Made by a program: the position numbers and the translations under genes | Source: a bacterium | GTDB taxonomy: Bacteria > Verrucomicrobiota > Verrucomicrobiia > Chthoniobacterales > UBA6821 | Length of the DNA: 64,000 bases | NCBI GenBank assembly: GCA_021849805.1 | Contig: JAJZSL010000005.1 | Span: 1-64,000 of the forward strand | Reading direction: 5' to 3' | The notes under the pieces: model-generated | Seen by the model: only the letters and a program-made list of their open reading frames with translations | Database searches by the model: none | Told to the model about the DNA's origin: nothing | In this document: positions 1-8,529 of the stretch, piece after piece | Position numbering within the stretch: the stretch's first letter is position 1 | Layout of the letters: every line of letters starts with the position of its first letter

Positions 1-876
1 CGCTATCGGAGTCATCAAGCTGGTGCTCTCATTTATCTGACTGCTGAGCTCTCCCGGGAGCAGCCTCGAGGTCCTATTGCTGCTGGTTACAATAGAGCGT
101 TTGAATTCTATAGCAAGGCACTAGAAGTAATAGATACTGGTCAATATGAAGACTTAGATACTCGTCGACACTGGTACGGAAAGAATGATTTTGCTAACTG
201 CGCTCGCTTCCTTGACAATAAAGCTACGGCCCTCTTCAAATCTACCGAGGAAGCAGCTGGAGCGAACCGAGCTTCTATTATTGCTGGCTATAGAGAAGCC
301 TTTACTCTCTATGGTCAGGCAAGAAATACTTCCTTTGGTAGTAGACGCCATTACTTACTTGATCAAGCCAATGCGCGTCTGAGGGCTACCGAAGAAGAAG
401 CTGGAGCGAATCGAGCACACATTGTTAGGGGCTACAATGAAGCGTTTGAATTCTATAGACGAGCCTATAGACAAGCATTAGAAGAAGCGATTACAGGAAT
501 TACAATTCGTGATCATTACCTCTATAGTCAAGGCATCGTTCGCTTTGCAGCTATAGAAGAAGCAGCGGGAGCGAATCGAGCGCATATTGTCGCGGGCTAC
601 ATGGAAGCATTTGAGCTCCATAGAGAGGCAGCAGAAGCAGAGATGGCAGGAAATCATGCTCTCTATCTCGGTAATCAAGCCGATGCTCGCTTCAGAGCTA
701 CCAAAGAAGTAGCAGGAGCAAATCGAGTGCACATTATTGAGGGTTTCAATGAAGCATTTGAGCTCTACGCTCAGGCAGTAGCAGCGGAGATGGCAGGCAA
801 TCATGCTCACGCACGTGAGCTAAGTTCTCGGGCCATTGCTCTCTACCGTAATGCCCTAATAGCAGCAGAGCAGTAG
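1..876 (+). CDS. C-terminal part of a helical repeat protein (5' end outside window)
   Basis: The frame is open from base 1 to the TAG at 874-876, so the gene begins upstream; an internal ATG at 601 is not the real start. The translated 291 residues contain a degenerate repeat whose core reads EEAAGANRAHIVAGY followed by EAFELY. The conserved Gly of the core is encoded at about 259, 403, 568 and 715, giving periods of 48, 55 and 49 residues; a fifth, weaker copy (AAGYNRAFEFY) lies near 80-110. Each unit looks like two amphipathic Ala/Glu-rich helices, as in TPR or Sel1 arrays, but I do not recognise the exact family. No enzymatic motif is visible. In a genome with type III secretion genes a repeat protein like this could be a host-interaction factor, but that is inference. 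Function unknown. Confidence 0.75.
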   Translation, partial: RYRSHQAGALIYLTAELSREQPRGPIAAGYNRAFEFYSKALEVIDTGQYEDLDTRRHWYGKNDFANCARFLDNKATALFKSTEEAAGANRASIIAGYREAFTLYGQARNTSFGSRRHYLLDQANARLRATEEEAGANRAHIVRGYNEAFEFYRRAYRQALEEAITGITIRDHYLYSQGIVRFAAIEEAAGANRAHIVAGYMEAFELHREAAEAEMAGNHALYLGNQADARFRATKEVAGANRVHIIEGFNEAFELYAQAVAAEMAGNHAHARELSSRAIALYRNALIAAEQ

Positions 877-957
877 CAGCTTCTAATCAGTGAATGGAGA
901 AAGGGATCTTCTCGTTCAACTCATTTAAAGTGCAAAAGACTAAACTGGTTTTTCAGT

Positions 958-1310
958 CACTATTCTCCAAAATAAAAATGATCAGTAGAAGGGTGTTCCT
1001 CTACAAGCTTGATTGTATCTCCATTGCTGTCATCTTTTTGAAGTTTTTCTAAAAGAGCTTTCAATTGTTGCTCCAGAAGGCCCCCTGGATTCCCGCCTCC
1101 GCGGGAATGACGAGAAGAGAAGGGGAATGACAAAAAGAGAAGCGGGAATGACAAAAAGGAAACAACAACAACAGAAAAGGAAGAGGGACACAACACTGTG
1201 GGAAGTTGGTCAAAAGGCTAACAAAGAGATCTCTGATTTCTTCAAAAAGTGCTCACTAAGGAGATGAGAGGAAACATTGTCTCATTTTATTTTAGACAAG
1301 TGTGATTTTC
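958..1310. repeat. Dispersed intergenic repeat, copy A
   Basis: This gap holds no gene. It opens with CACTATTCTCCAAAATAAAA (958 onward), a module also seen at 52459 and 60534 and, reversed, at 34557-34579. A perfect palindrome, ATTCCCGC-CTCC-GCGGGAAT, occupies 1089-1108 and is followed by further GGAATGACAAAAAG copies. From about 1193 (CTGTGGGAAGTTGGTCAAAA) to about 1310 the sequence matches the right parts of the copies at 11.3-11.56 kb and 60.6-60.76 kb, including GTGCTCACTAAGGA. Small ORFs on both strands here are by-products of the repeat. Confidence 0.8.
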
Positions 1311-1328
1311 TGGAAGAAAAGTTCTTTT

Positions 1329-2132
1329 CTAAACTGAGGAGGGAATATTAAGAACGCTGATTTGATTCCAACGGTAAGCATGAGCAATAGCTTCCGTAAC
1401 GAAGTTCTTTGCAATGGCGACAGCGTCAGGAAGTGATTTTCCTTTTCCTAAAGCAGCTGTAATAGCTGCTGCATACGTGCAGCCTGTACCATGAGTTTCT
1501 GCATTACGAAGAAAAGGAGAAGAGAAATAATGTTCTGATTCATCTTGGAGCAGAAGTAGGTCTGTTGCTGTTGTTCCTTGGAGATGGCCTCCTTTGAGGA
1601 GTAGGGAACGCTTCACACGGGAGAGAAGTTCATGGCCTACATCTTTCATTTCATCGAGGGAGGAGGGGCGCTTGGTCACAGAGGCTAAGCAGTAGAGTTC
1701 ATCAAGGTTAGGAGTAATCAGTGTTGCCATGGGGAAGAGCTCTTCACGATAAGCTTCGATAGCATCAGGCTCTAAGAGGGGATCTCCACTGCTGGCAACA
1801 AGAACAGGGTCAACAACCAAGGGAGGGAGTTGTGGAAGTTGATCAAAGACTTCAGCAACGGTTTTAATAATGGACTTGGAGAAGAGCATGCCTGTTTTGA
1901 TGGCTGCAATAGAGAATGTGTCGAATAAAAGAACGATTTGATCTCTTACTAAATCATTGCTGACTGCTTGGATGGAGAGTACTTGGCCTGGTACTTCGGC
2001 AACAATACAAGTTAGAGCACTCATGCCGTAACAACCAAATGCTGAGAAAGTTTTTAGATCAACTTGAATTCCTGCGCCTGCTGAACAATCGGAACCAGCA
2101 ATCGTGAGTACAACAGGTGGATGATGGATCAT
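1329..2132 (-). CDS. thiD: Hydroxymethylpyrimidine / phosphomethylpyrimidine kinase
   Basis: ThiD phosphorylates HMP and then HMP-P to give HMP-PP, the pyrimidine half of thiamine, in the cytoplasm. The 267-residue length is normal. The ribokinase-like signature is clear: N-terminal VLTIAGSDCSAGAGIQVDLK (substrate site), a central VVDPVLVASSG, ITPNLDE, LLLKGGH, and near the C-terminus ETHGTGCTYAAAITA, which holds the anion-hole glycines and the catalytic Cys/Asp region. The start is followed at once by the conserved first strand. It lies 33 bases downstream of the metallopeptidase gene on the same strand and may be co-transcribed with it. I see no TPP riboswitch in the short gap and no other thi genes in the window, so this may be a salvage role. 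Confidence 0.95.
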   Translation of the reverse strand: MIHHPPVVLTIAGSDCSAGAGIQVDLKTFSAFGCYGMSALTCIVAEVPGQVLSIQAVSNDLVRDQIVLLFDTFSIAAIKTGMLFSKSIIKTVAEVFDQLPQLPPLVVDPVLVASSGDPLLEPDAIEAYREELFPMATLITPNLDELYCLASVTKRPSSLDEMKDVGHELLSRVKRSLLLKGGHLQGTTATDLLLLQDESEHYFSSPFLRNAETHGTGCTYAAAITAALGKGKSLPDAVAIAKNFVTEAIAHAYRWNQISVLNIPSSV

Positions 2133-2165
2133 AGAGCTCCGGGATGATTTGTTGTAAGAATTTCT

Positions 2166-2846
2166 CTATCGCTCCTCACGTCTTACTAAAAGTAAATAAA
2201 TTAAGTTCCCTAATGCCGCTACGAAAGCAGCGATGTAGGTCCATGCAGCAGCATTGAGCACAGCATGGACACCCTGAATTTCAAGAGGTGATTGAATAAG
2301 GTCCATTTTCTGCAGAATAGTCTTAGCACGGGAAGAAGCGTCAAATTCTACTGGTAAGGTGATCAATTGAAAAAGCATGAGTATTGCATAGCAAGCAATA
2401 CCTAAGGTAATGAGGTGAGTCATGTGAAAGAAAAATCCTCCTAGTACGACAAAAGGTAATATTTGTGAAGAAAACTTAGTCGCTGGAACAAGTGCTGAGC
2501 GCCATTGAAGAGGTAAGTAGTGTTCTTGATGTTGGAGTGCATGACCACATTCATGAGCTGCAATACCAATGGCAGCAATAGAAGTACCTAGGAATGTTGC
2601 TGAAGATAAGTTGAGAGTTTTATTAGTCGGATTATAATGATCTCCCATAAATCCCTCGGTTTGTATAACGGTGACATCATCAATTCCAGAGGCATCTAAA
2701 ATCTGCTGGGCTACCTCTGCTCCTGTGAGGCCACGGGGAGAAGCTATCTTTGTATAGCGATTCAATACAGAGGTAACGCGATATTGAGACCAAAGAGCCA
2801 AAAGAAGAGGAAGACCAATGAGTAAAAAATAAGTTGAAATATTCAT
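2166..2846 (-). CDS. Membrane zinc metallopeptidase, YugP family
   Basis: A 226-residue integral membrane protein of the neutral zinc metallopeptidase family (YugP-like). The zinc-binding active site HECGHALQHQE is intact, with the two His ligands and catalytic Glu. An N-terminal hydrophobic helix (about residues 4-22) is followed by the family stretch GLTGAEVAQQILDASGIDDV, and the C-terminal half has two to three further transmembrane segments (about 125-160 and 200-220). The family's physiological substrate is not established; a role in membrane protein turnover is usually assumed. It is the upstream gene of a possible two-gene unit with thiD and is divergent from the porin gene, so the gap 2847-2951 should hold promoters for both directions. 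Confidence 0.9.
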   Translation of the reverse strand: MNISTYFLLIGLPLLLALWSQYRVTSVLNRYTKIASPRGLTGAEVAQQILDASGIDDVTVIQTEGFMGDHYNPTNKTLNLSSATFLGTSIAAIGIAAHECGHALQHQEHYLPLQWRSALVPATKFSSQILPFVVLGGFFFHMTHLITLGIACYAILMLFQLITLPVEFDASSRAKTILQKMDLIQSPLEIQGVHAVLNAAAWTYIAAFVAALGNLIYLLLVRREER

Positions 2847-2951
2847 AGGATCCTTAAGATAACATATTCTCTAAAATTGGAAACTATCAGATAAGAAGAG
2901 ATCATGCAATCGCTTTGCACGTTGATGGAAATTTTTTTATCATCAATCATC

Positions 2952-4694
2952 ATGGAGCTAGATCACAATCGCTTTTTCTTCTTCTTTTTTACTCTCTTTT
3001 GTCTAGTAGGAGTATTGTCTTCTTTCCTTCGAGCAGAAGAACCTTCATTAGCACAAAGTTTCTCTTCTGCTTCTGACCCTCTCTTTTTTCAGCAAGTAGG
3101 GGAAGAGAGTGATCTTTCTGAAAATCGATATGAGTTTTTTCAATCAACATCTCCTCTTCCTCTTCCAGCCAAGGTAGGCACTCCAGTATGGTGGCACTTT
3201 CTTCATGCTTACTTATTCAAAAGTTTCACTCCTAGTAAGGAGTTGAACAATCAGTATGAAATCAATAGCACGACGGTTCTCTCTTCCCCTCGAAATCACC
3301 AAGAAGAGAAAGAAATTCCATTGGATCTTCTGCAGCAAGATTTGAGCATGTTGAAGAACCACCCCCATGAAGTACTTGCTCTGGAGAGAAAGATGAAGCC
3401 TGGCCTTCTGCGCTCCTTTCGAGCTTCTTATGATGCCATGGCAGAGATGCCTCATAATATCAAGGAATTTGAACATGCTTCGGGAAATTGGATGGGATAT
3501 CGAGATGAGCTCGATGATCGTGGTGTTGAATTTTCTATCACGTATACTTCCAATATTGCTGGTAACCCTGTTGGTGGGAAGGTTCCAGGAGGATTCACCT
3601 ATTGTGATAATTTTGCGCTTGGTTGTCTCCTGGAAACAGAAAAGCTCTTTGGGTGGCATGGAGGATACTTGATGATGAGCGTTCTCCAGCGTGATGGGAA
3701 TAGTCTTTCTCGTGAAAATATTAAAAATCAATTTACTGTGCAGCAGGTCTATGGAGGGCAAACTTTCCACTGGTATGAGCTCTCCTATCAGCAAGATTGC
3801 TGTCAAGATCATTTGAGCTTGAAAACAGGTCGTATTGCAGCTGGTGATGACTTTGCTGTTTCTCCGCTCTACTGGCTCTACATGAATAATGGAATTGATG
3901 GTAACCCTCAGTCCATTCCTGTGAATGGAAAATTTTCTACTTATCCTAATGCTGTTTGGGGAAGTCGATTCAAAGCCGATCTAACTTCCAGTACAGTAGC
4001 TCGTCTTGGTGTTTATCAAGTTGTTCCAAGAAACTCTATCCATGGATTAAATTGGAATTTTTATCCTGCTGATGGAGTCATGCTTCTTGGGCAGTACAGT
4101 TGGAATCCAGAATTTTTCCAACAATCCCAACTCAAAGAATTAGGAAACAACTCAATAACAAGTTCTACTTCTCTCCCTGCAGGATCACCACCCAGTGGAT
4201 TTGTTGGCCATTACTGGATGGGGGGATATTACTCCACTATGCCCTACCCCCAATTCAATAGCCCCACGTACGTTCCCAACGCTTATGGTCTCTACTGGCA
4301 CGCTGATCAAACAATCTATCGTCCTAATCGTAGAACTAATGAAGGATTAGTCCTTTGGTCAGCATACACGCTCTCGCCGCAGCAGAATATAGCCTTAATG
4401 CCTTTTCAAGTGAATGCCGGAGTTGTGGATGCTGGGCTTCTTCCTGGTCATCCTAACGACTTGAGTATTGCAGGAGTTGCTTACGGAAATGATAGCAGAG
4501 ATTTTTCAACTCAAAGCCAACAGCAAGGCAGTGGAGCACGTGACTATGAACTCGTTTATGAATTGGGTTATCGGATTGCACTTAGTAAGTTTGCTTATCT
4601 TCAACCGGATCTTCAATGGGTACTTCATCCTGCTGGAAGAAGTGAAGTGCCCAACGCTCTAGTCCTAGGAGCTCAAATGGGCGTGATTTTCTAG
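2952..4694 (+). CDS. oprB: Carbohydrate-selective porin, OprB family
   Basis: An outer-membrane beta-barrel of the OprB family, which passes sugars into the periplasm. The ATG at 2952 is chosen over 2904 because it gives a clean signal peptide: MELDHNR, a run of Phe/Leu, then cleavage near LRAEEPS. The mature protein has a Ser-rich linker of about 150 residues and then the family's diagnostic start, GNWMGYRDELDDRGVEFSIT, with alternating aromatic strands to the C-terminus, ending in the barrel strand ALVLGAQMGVIF with terminal Phe. At 580 residues it is longer than typical OprB because of the N-terminal linker (about residues 30-180), which could interact with the cell wall. No sugar-utilisation operon is adjacent. 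Confidence 0.85.
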   Translation: MELDHNRFFFFFFTLFCLVGVLSSFLRAEEPSLAQSFSSASDPLFFQQVGEESDLSENRYEFFQSTSPLPLPAKVGTPVWWHFLHAYLFKSFTPSKELNNQYEINSTTVLSSPRNHQEEKEIPLDLLQQDLSMLKNHPHEVLALERKMKPGLLRSFRASYDAMAEMPHNIKEFEHASGNWMGYRDELDDRGVEFSITYTSNIAGNPVGGKVPGGFTYCDNFALGCLLETEKLFGWHGGYLMMSVLQRDGNSLSRENIKNQFTVQQVYGGQTFHWYELSYQQDCCQDHLSLKTGRIAAGDDFAVSPLYWLYMNNGIDGNPQSIPVNGKFSTYPNAVWGSRFKADLTSSTVARLGVYQVVPRNSIHGLNWNFYPADGVMLLGQYSWNPEFFQQSQLKELGNNSITSSTSLPAGSPPSGFVGHYWMGGYYSTMPYPQFNSPTYVPNAYGLYWHADQTIYRPNRRTNEGLVLWSAYTLSPQQNIALMPFQVNAGVVDAGLLPGHPNDLSIAGVAYGNDSRDFSTQSQQQGSGARDYELVYELGYRIALSKFAYLQPDLQWVLHPAGRSEVPNALVLGAQMGVIF

Positions 4695-4853
4695 AGTATT
4701 AGAAAAACCTTCCTCTAAGAGATTCCCAATGTTCCTCTAGGAAAGGGTATATTGTGACTTGCCGACGCAAGAAAAAACGCTACAGTCAACGTCTCTCTAT
4801 TCAATGATTTCGCTTCATCGTTGAGTAAAAAATCGAGTAACGAGCGAAAATGC

Positions 4854-4926
4854 GGCTAGGTAGCTCAGTCGGCAGAGCAGAGGACTGAAAATCCTCGTGT
4901 CGGGGGTTCGATTCCCTCCCTAGCCA
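4854..4926 (+). tRNA. tRNA-Phe (GAA)
   Basis: The cloverleaf can be drawn by eye: acceptor GGCTAGG paired with CCTAGCC, a D-arm with GCTCAGTCGGCAGAGC, anticodon stem GAGGA/TCCTC around the loop CTGAAAA (anticodon GAA), and a T-arm GGGGG-TTCGATT-CCCTC. The discriminator is A. The next bases are CAG, so the 3' CCA is apparently not encoded, unlike tRNA-His in this window. Confidence 0.95.
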
Positions 4927-5049
4927 CAGCTCCTCTTTTTTCAGTAGAGAGAAGTTGAGTTGAAAAAATGGAATTCAAGAAATGCAACCCATGAAGGAGC
5001 TAGTTCTCTACTTGGAGAGTTCTCAAGATCAACTCATCATTCAACGATC

Positions 5050-7380
5050 ATGTCTACTGCTCGTATTTTAATTGATCGCACGGAAGGAACAGTCCTTCAT
5101 TATGATATTCCCAAGGAACTGGAGCATCGTGTTTTTGTGGGATCACGAGTGCGTGTTCCCTTACGCCAAGCAGAGGTTCTCGGTATTGTCTTATCACTCC
5201 ACGATCATCGTCCACTTATTCAATCTGCTCAGATGAAGTCTATTCTTGAAGTCATTGATTATCGAGCTCTCCGTAAGCAAAGCCTAGAGAGCCGAGTATC
5301 CTCCTGGGGGACTCTTCCAGAGGAGAAGCCCTTCATTTCTACTGCTATGATGCGATTAGCCCATTGGATGGAGAGCTACTACTGCGCTTCGCTCGATACT
5401 ATTCTCAGAGTAATGGCTCCCACAACGATTCGTAATAATTCTCTTACTGCCAAAAAAAGAACGATGGTTTCACTACAGAGAGAACCAACGGACTTCGATT
5501 TGGAAAAATTGGCCCGACGAGCTCCTCAACAAAATGCTATTCTTCATTTGCTTCTTGCTGATGGAAAAAGTCAGTCTGCTAGTACGTTATTGAAGAAAAC
5601 AAAGAGCAGCTACTCCACTCTTCACGCTTTAGAAAAGGCAGGATGGATTCTCCTTGAGCAAGAAGTTGTAGCAAGGGATCCTTTTGCTGGAGAAGAACTA
5701 TTACCTAGCTCTATTCCTAAGCTCAACGCTCATCAGCAGCATGTTCTCAATATCCTTGAGCAAGAACTCCAGCGAGTGAATGCTCTAGAAGAATCAGTTC
5801 TCTCTCTTCCTTTTCTCCTCTATGGAGTCACGGGTAGTGGCAAAACAGAAGTCTACCTAAGATCCATGGAGAAGGCACTTGCTCTTGGAAAATCTGTTCT
5901 CATTTTAGTTCCTGAAATAGCTCTTACTCCTCAAACGGTGGAACGCTTTCGCTCTCGATTAGTAGAGAGTAAGGAGAAGCCTTCCATTGCGCTACTCCAC
6001 AGTCATCTCTCCGAGGGAGAGCGTCATGATCAATGGTTGCGCTTATATCGAGGGGAGGCACGTATTGTCATTGGAGCACGCAGTGCTATTTTTGCACCGC
6101 TCCAACATCTTGGGCTCATCATTGTCGATGAAGAACATGAAACCAGCTATAAACAAGAGGAAACACCACGCTATCATGCCCGTGATGTAGCAGTCATGAG
6201 GGCACGCTATGAAGGTGCTGTTCTTGTTTTAGGAAGTGCAACGCCATCTCTAGAGAGCATGCACAATGTTCATCTTGGCAAATATCGTCTCCTAGAGCTT
6301 CCTGAGCGTGCTGATCATCAACGCCTCCCTTTGGTTCGTGTGATTGATCAGCGATTGCAAGGAAAACAACAAGGAGTTTCTACCGTGCTCTCCCTTCTCT
6401 TGCGTAAGGCCATGGAAGAGCGATTAGAGCGTGAAGAGCAAATCATCCTCTTCCTCAATCGACGTGGTTTTTCAAGTTCTCTGCTCTGTCCCCATTGTGG
6501 AGTGATCTCCTCTTGTCCTCACTGTAGTCTTTCTTTGACTTTTCATCGCTCTACCAATCAGCTTCTCTGTCATCTCTGTGGTCATCAGCAAGCTCCTATG
6601 ACTCGCTGCTCCTACTGTCAGCAAGAAGGTATTCTCTATGCTGGTGTAGGAACAGAGCGTGTCCAAGCAGCTGTGGAAAAGGCATTCCCTCAAGCACGTA
6701 GTTTTCGAATCGATGCTGATACCATGCGTGGTAAGAAATCGTATCAAGAGACTTTTTGGCGATTCCGTAAAAAAGAGATCGATATCCTCATTGGAACACA
6801 AATGATTGCCAAAGGACTTGATTTTCCCAATGTTACCTTAGTGGGTATTATTAATGCTGATACAAGTCTTCATGCACCAGATTTTCGAGCAGGAGAGAGA
6901 ACTTTTCAGCTTTTAACCCAAGTGGCAGGACGCGCAGGGCGAGGAGACCTCCAAGGAGAAGTCATGATTCAGACCTACACGCCAGAGAGTCCTTCCATTC
7001 AGTTTGCTCGACATCATGACTACCAAGGATTTTTTGATCAAGAGATCGCCTTACGGCAGCAATTTGGCTATCCTCCCTTTGAGAAAATGATCTTAATTCA
7101 GCTTCGAGGAATCCATCGAGAAGAAGTAGCCGATCATGCCATCAAGTTGAAAAATCATCTTCGATCGCAGTTTTCTGATTCCTCAGCTCATGGCCTGAGA
7201 ATGGGAGAGCCAGTTCCTGCTCCGCGAGAAAGAGCTCACGGATATTATCGTTTCCATCTTGCTCTTCACCACTCCTCCTTTAAGAAGATGAAGCCACTTT
7301 TGCGTCAAGCTCTCCTTCATTGGAAAGCTTCTCCAAGTGTCATCATGACGTTGGATGTCGATCCTCAATCTTTAATTTAG
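5050..7380 (+). CDS. priA: Primosomal protein N', replication-restart helicase
   Basis: PriA recognises stalled forks and reloads the replisome. The start at 5050 (MSTARILIDRTEGT) matches the beginning of the family's DNA-binding domain; the frame is open upstream to 4960 but that extra part looks untranslated. The 776 residues show, in order, the 3'-binding and winged-helix region (1-230), Walker A GVTGSGKT (Lys about 265), the DEEH box, helicase motifs including LGSATPSLE, then the zinc region with paired cysteines (CPHCGVISSCPHC, CHLCG, CSYCQ) that holds two zinc ions, and QVAGRAGRG near the end of the helicase core. All key residues are present. It follows tRNA-Phe by 123 bases. Confidence 0.95.
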   Translation: MSTARILIDRTEGTVLHYDIPKELEHRVFVGSRVRVPLRQAEVLGIVLSLHDHRPLIQSAQMKSILEVIDYRALRKQSLESRVSSWGTLPEEKPFISTAMMRLAHWMESYYCASLDTILRVMAPTTIRNNSLTAKKRTMVSLQREPTDFDLEKLARRAPQQNAILHLLLADGKSQSASTLLKKTKSSYSTLHALEKAGWILLEQEVVARDPFAGEELLPSSIPKLNAHQQHVLNILEQELQRVNALEESVLSLPFLLYGVTGSGKTEVYLRSMEKALALGKSVLILVPEIALTPQTVERFRSRLVESKEKPSIALLHSHLSEGERHDQWLRLYRGEARIVIGARSAIFAPLQHLGLIIVDEEHETSYKQEETPRYHARDVAVMRARYEGAVLVLGSATPSLESMHNVHLGKYRLLELPERADHQRLPLVRVIDQRLQGKQQGVSTVLSLLLRKAMEERLEREEQIILFLNRRGFSSSLLCPHCGVISSCPHCSLSLTFHRSTNQLLCHLCGHQQAPMTRCSYCQQEGILYAGVGTERVQAAVEKAFPQARSFRIDADTMRGKKSYQETFWRFRKKEIDILIGTQMIAKGLDFPNVTLVGIINADTSLHAPDFRAGERTFQLLTQVAGRAGRGDLQGEVMIQTYTPESPSIQFARHHDYQGFFDQEIALRQQFGYPPFEKMILIQLRGIHREEVADHAIKLKNHLRSQFSDSSAHGLRMGEPVPAPRERAHGYYRFHLALHHSSFKKMKPLLRQALLHWKASPSVIMTLDVDPQSLI

Positions 7381-7469
7381 AAGAATCAGAATTGACGCAA
7401 GAGAGGATCTTCAATATCCTCACTACCCACTTTCTAAATTAATTATCACTTCTCTTTATCTCTCTTTTT

Positions 7470-8504
7470 GTGGCAGCTCAACTTACTTACGTTCTCATTA
7501 CTCCAAAGGCTCTCTATAAGGCTCGTGTTGGTAATATTCTCTCCCGACTTCTCTCACGCTCTGGTTTAGAACTTCTTGGAGCTAGAATGTTCTCTCCTAG
7601 TGTAGAGTTCTCTGAAGGACTTGCTGAAAACTTTAGTAGTCAGGAACTCACGAGTACTTTTTTGCGTGGAGCACTTCCTCAAGCTGGCAATCATTTGCTT
7701 GCTCTTCTACTCCAAGGAGAAGATGCCATCAACAAAGTAAGTTGTATTGTTGGTGATGATGAGCACATGGATGGTCGTGGAGAAACATTGCGCGACACCT
7801 ACGGTGATCATGTCCTTTTGCAAGAAGAAGAGGGAGAGGTGCCTGCTCTCTACTACTTTGAGCCTGCTATTATTGCTCCTTCCAGGAGAGAGGAAACGGT
7901 AGGGGGTCTTCAATTATTAGCAACATTTTCAGATGTTGACGGTGGGATTCTCGACGTTTCTGATCAATTTCCTGCTGGAGCTAAGCTGGAGAAAACACTT
8001 GTACTCATCAAACCAGATAATTTTCATTTTCCAAACACACGTCCTGGTGGAGTCATCGATCTTCTAGCTCGTACCGGCTTGGCGCTGGTAGGAATGAAAG
8101 TTCATCAAATGAGTGTAGCTCAAGCAAAGGAGTTTTATGGTCCTGTCCTTCCTGTGCTTGAGTCAAAATTTGCTGATGGACGTATTCACTGGGAGTCCAT
8201 TATTTCTTTTATGTCAGGTTCACGACCTTCGGAGCTTCCCGAAGAGGAGCATCATCTCCCAGGGAACCAATATTCCATAGCCTTGATCTATCAAGGAGAG
8301 GGAGCTATTGCCAAGGTTCGCGAAGTACTCGGTCCTACCGATCCTTCTCGGGCAGCTCATGGAACGATTCGTAGAGAATTTGGGAAAGATATTATGATTA
8401 ATGGAGCTCATGCTTCTGACTCTCCAGAGAGCGTGCTTCGTGAGACGGCAATTATTAGAATCGAGGAGAATAATTTCAAGTCAGCTATCCTCGCTCATTG
8501 CTAA
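7470..8504 (+). CDS. ndk: Tandem double-domain nucleoside diphosphate kinase
   Basis: NDK transfers the gamma-phosphate between nucleoside triphosphates and diphosphates through a phospho-His. A GTG at 7470 begins MAAQLTYVLITPKALYK, the usual first strand. At 344 residues it is more than twice the normal ~140-150 because two NDK folds are fused. The second domain (about residues 170-340: TLVLIKPDN ... NGAHASDSPES) keeps the catalytic His, about residue 314. The first domain (1-165) keeps the fold but has lost the NxxHGSDS loop: the corresponding place reads DHVLLQEEEGEVPALYY. The first half is therefore probably structural or regulatory. Its stop lies 25 bases before the aspartate aminotransferase start, suggesting an operon. 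Confidence 0.88.
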   Translation: MAAQLTYVLITPKALYKARVGNILSRLLSRSGLELLGARMFSPSVEFSEGLAENFSSQELTSTFLRGALPQAGNHLLALLLQGEDAINKVSCIVGDDEHMDGRGETLRDTYGDHVLLQEEEGEVPALYYFEPAIIAPSRREETVGGLQLLATFSDVDGGILDVSDQFPAGAKLEKTLVLIKPDNFHFPNTRPGGVIDLLARTGLALVGMKVHQMSVAQAKEFYGPVLPVLESKFADGRIHWESIISFMSGSRPSELPEEEHHLPGNQYSIALIYQGEGAIAKVREVLGPTDPSRAAHGTIRREFGKDIMINGAHASDSPESVLRETAIIRIEENNFKSAILAHC

Positions 8505-8529
8505 AAATTTTAAAACAATACTCTATCTT

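Noticed and set aside
960-1267. Small ORFs on both strands between the repeat protein and thiD
   Set aside because: They translate repeat copy A; the minus-strand one ends in HFYFGE, as does the equivalent ORF in copy C at 60536-60718, which shows that the repeat and not a gene is conserved.
2133-2165. TPP riboswitch for thiD
   Set aside because: Only 33 bases separate thiD from the upstream gene; nothing like the thi box CTGAGA is present there.
3213-3812. 199-codon minus-strand ORF inside the porin gene
   Set aside because: Antisense to a clear OprB coding sequence; composition follows from the porin codons.
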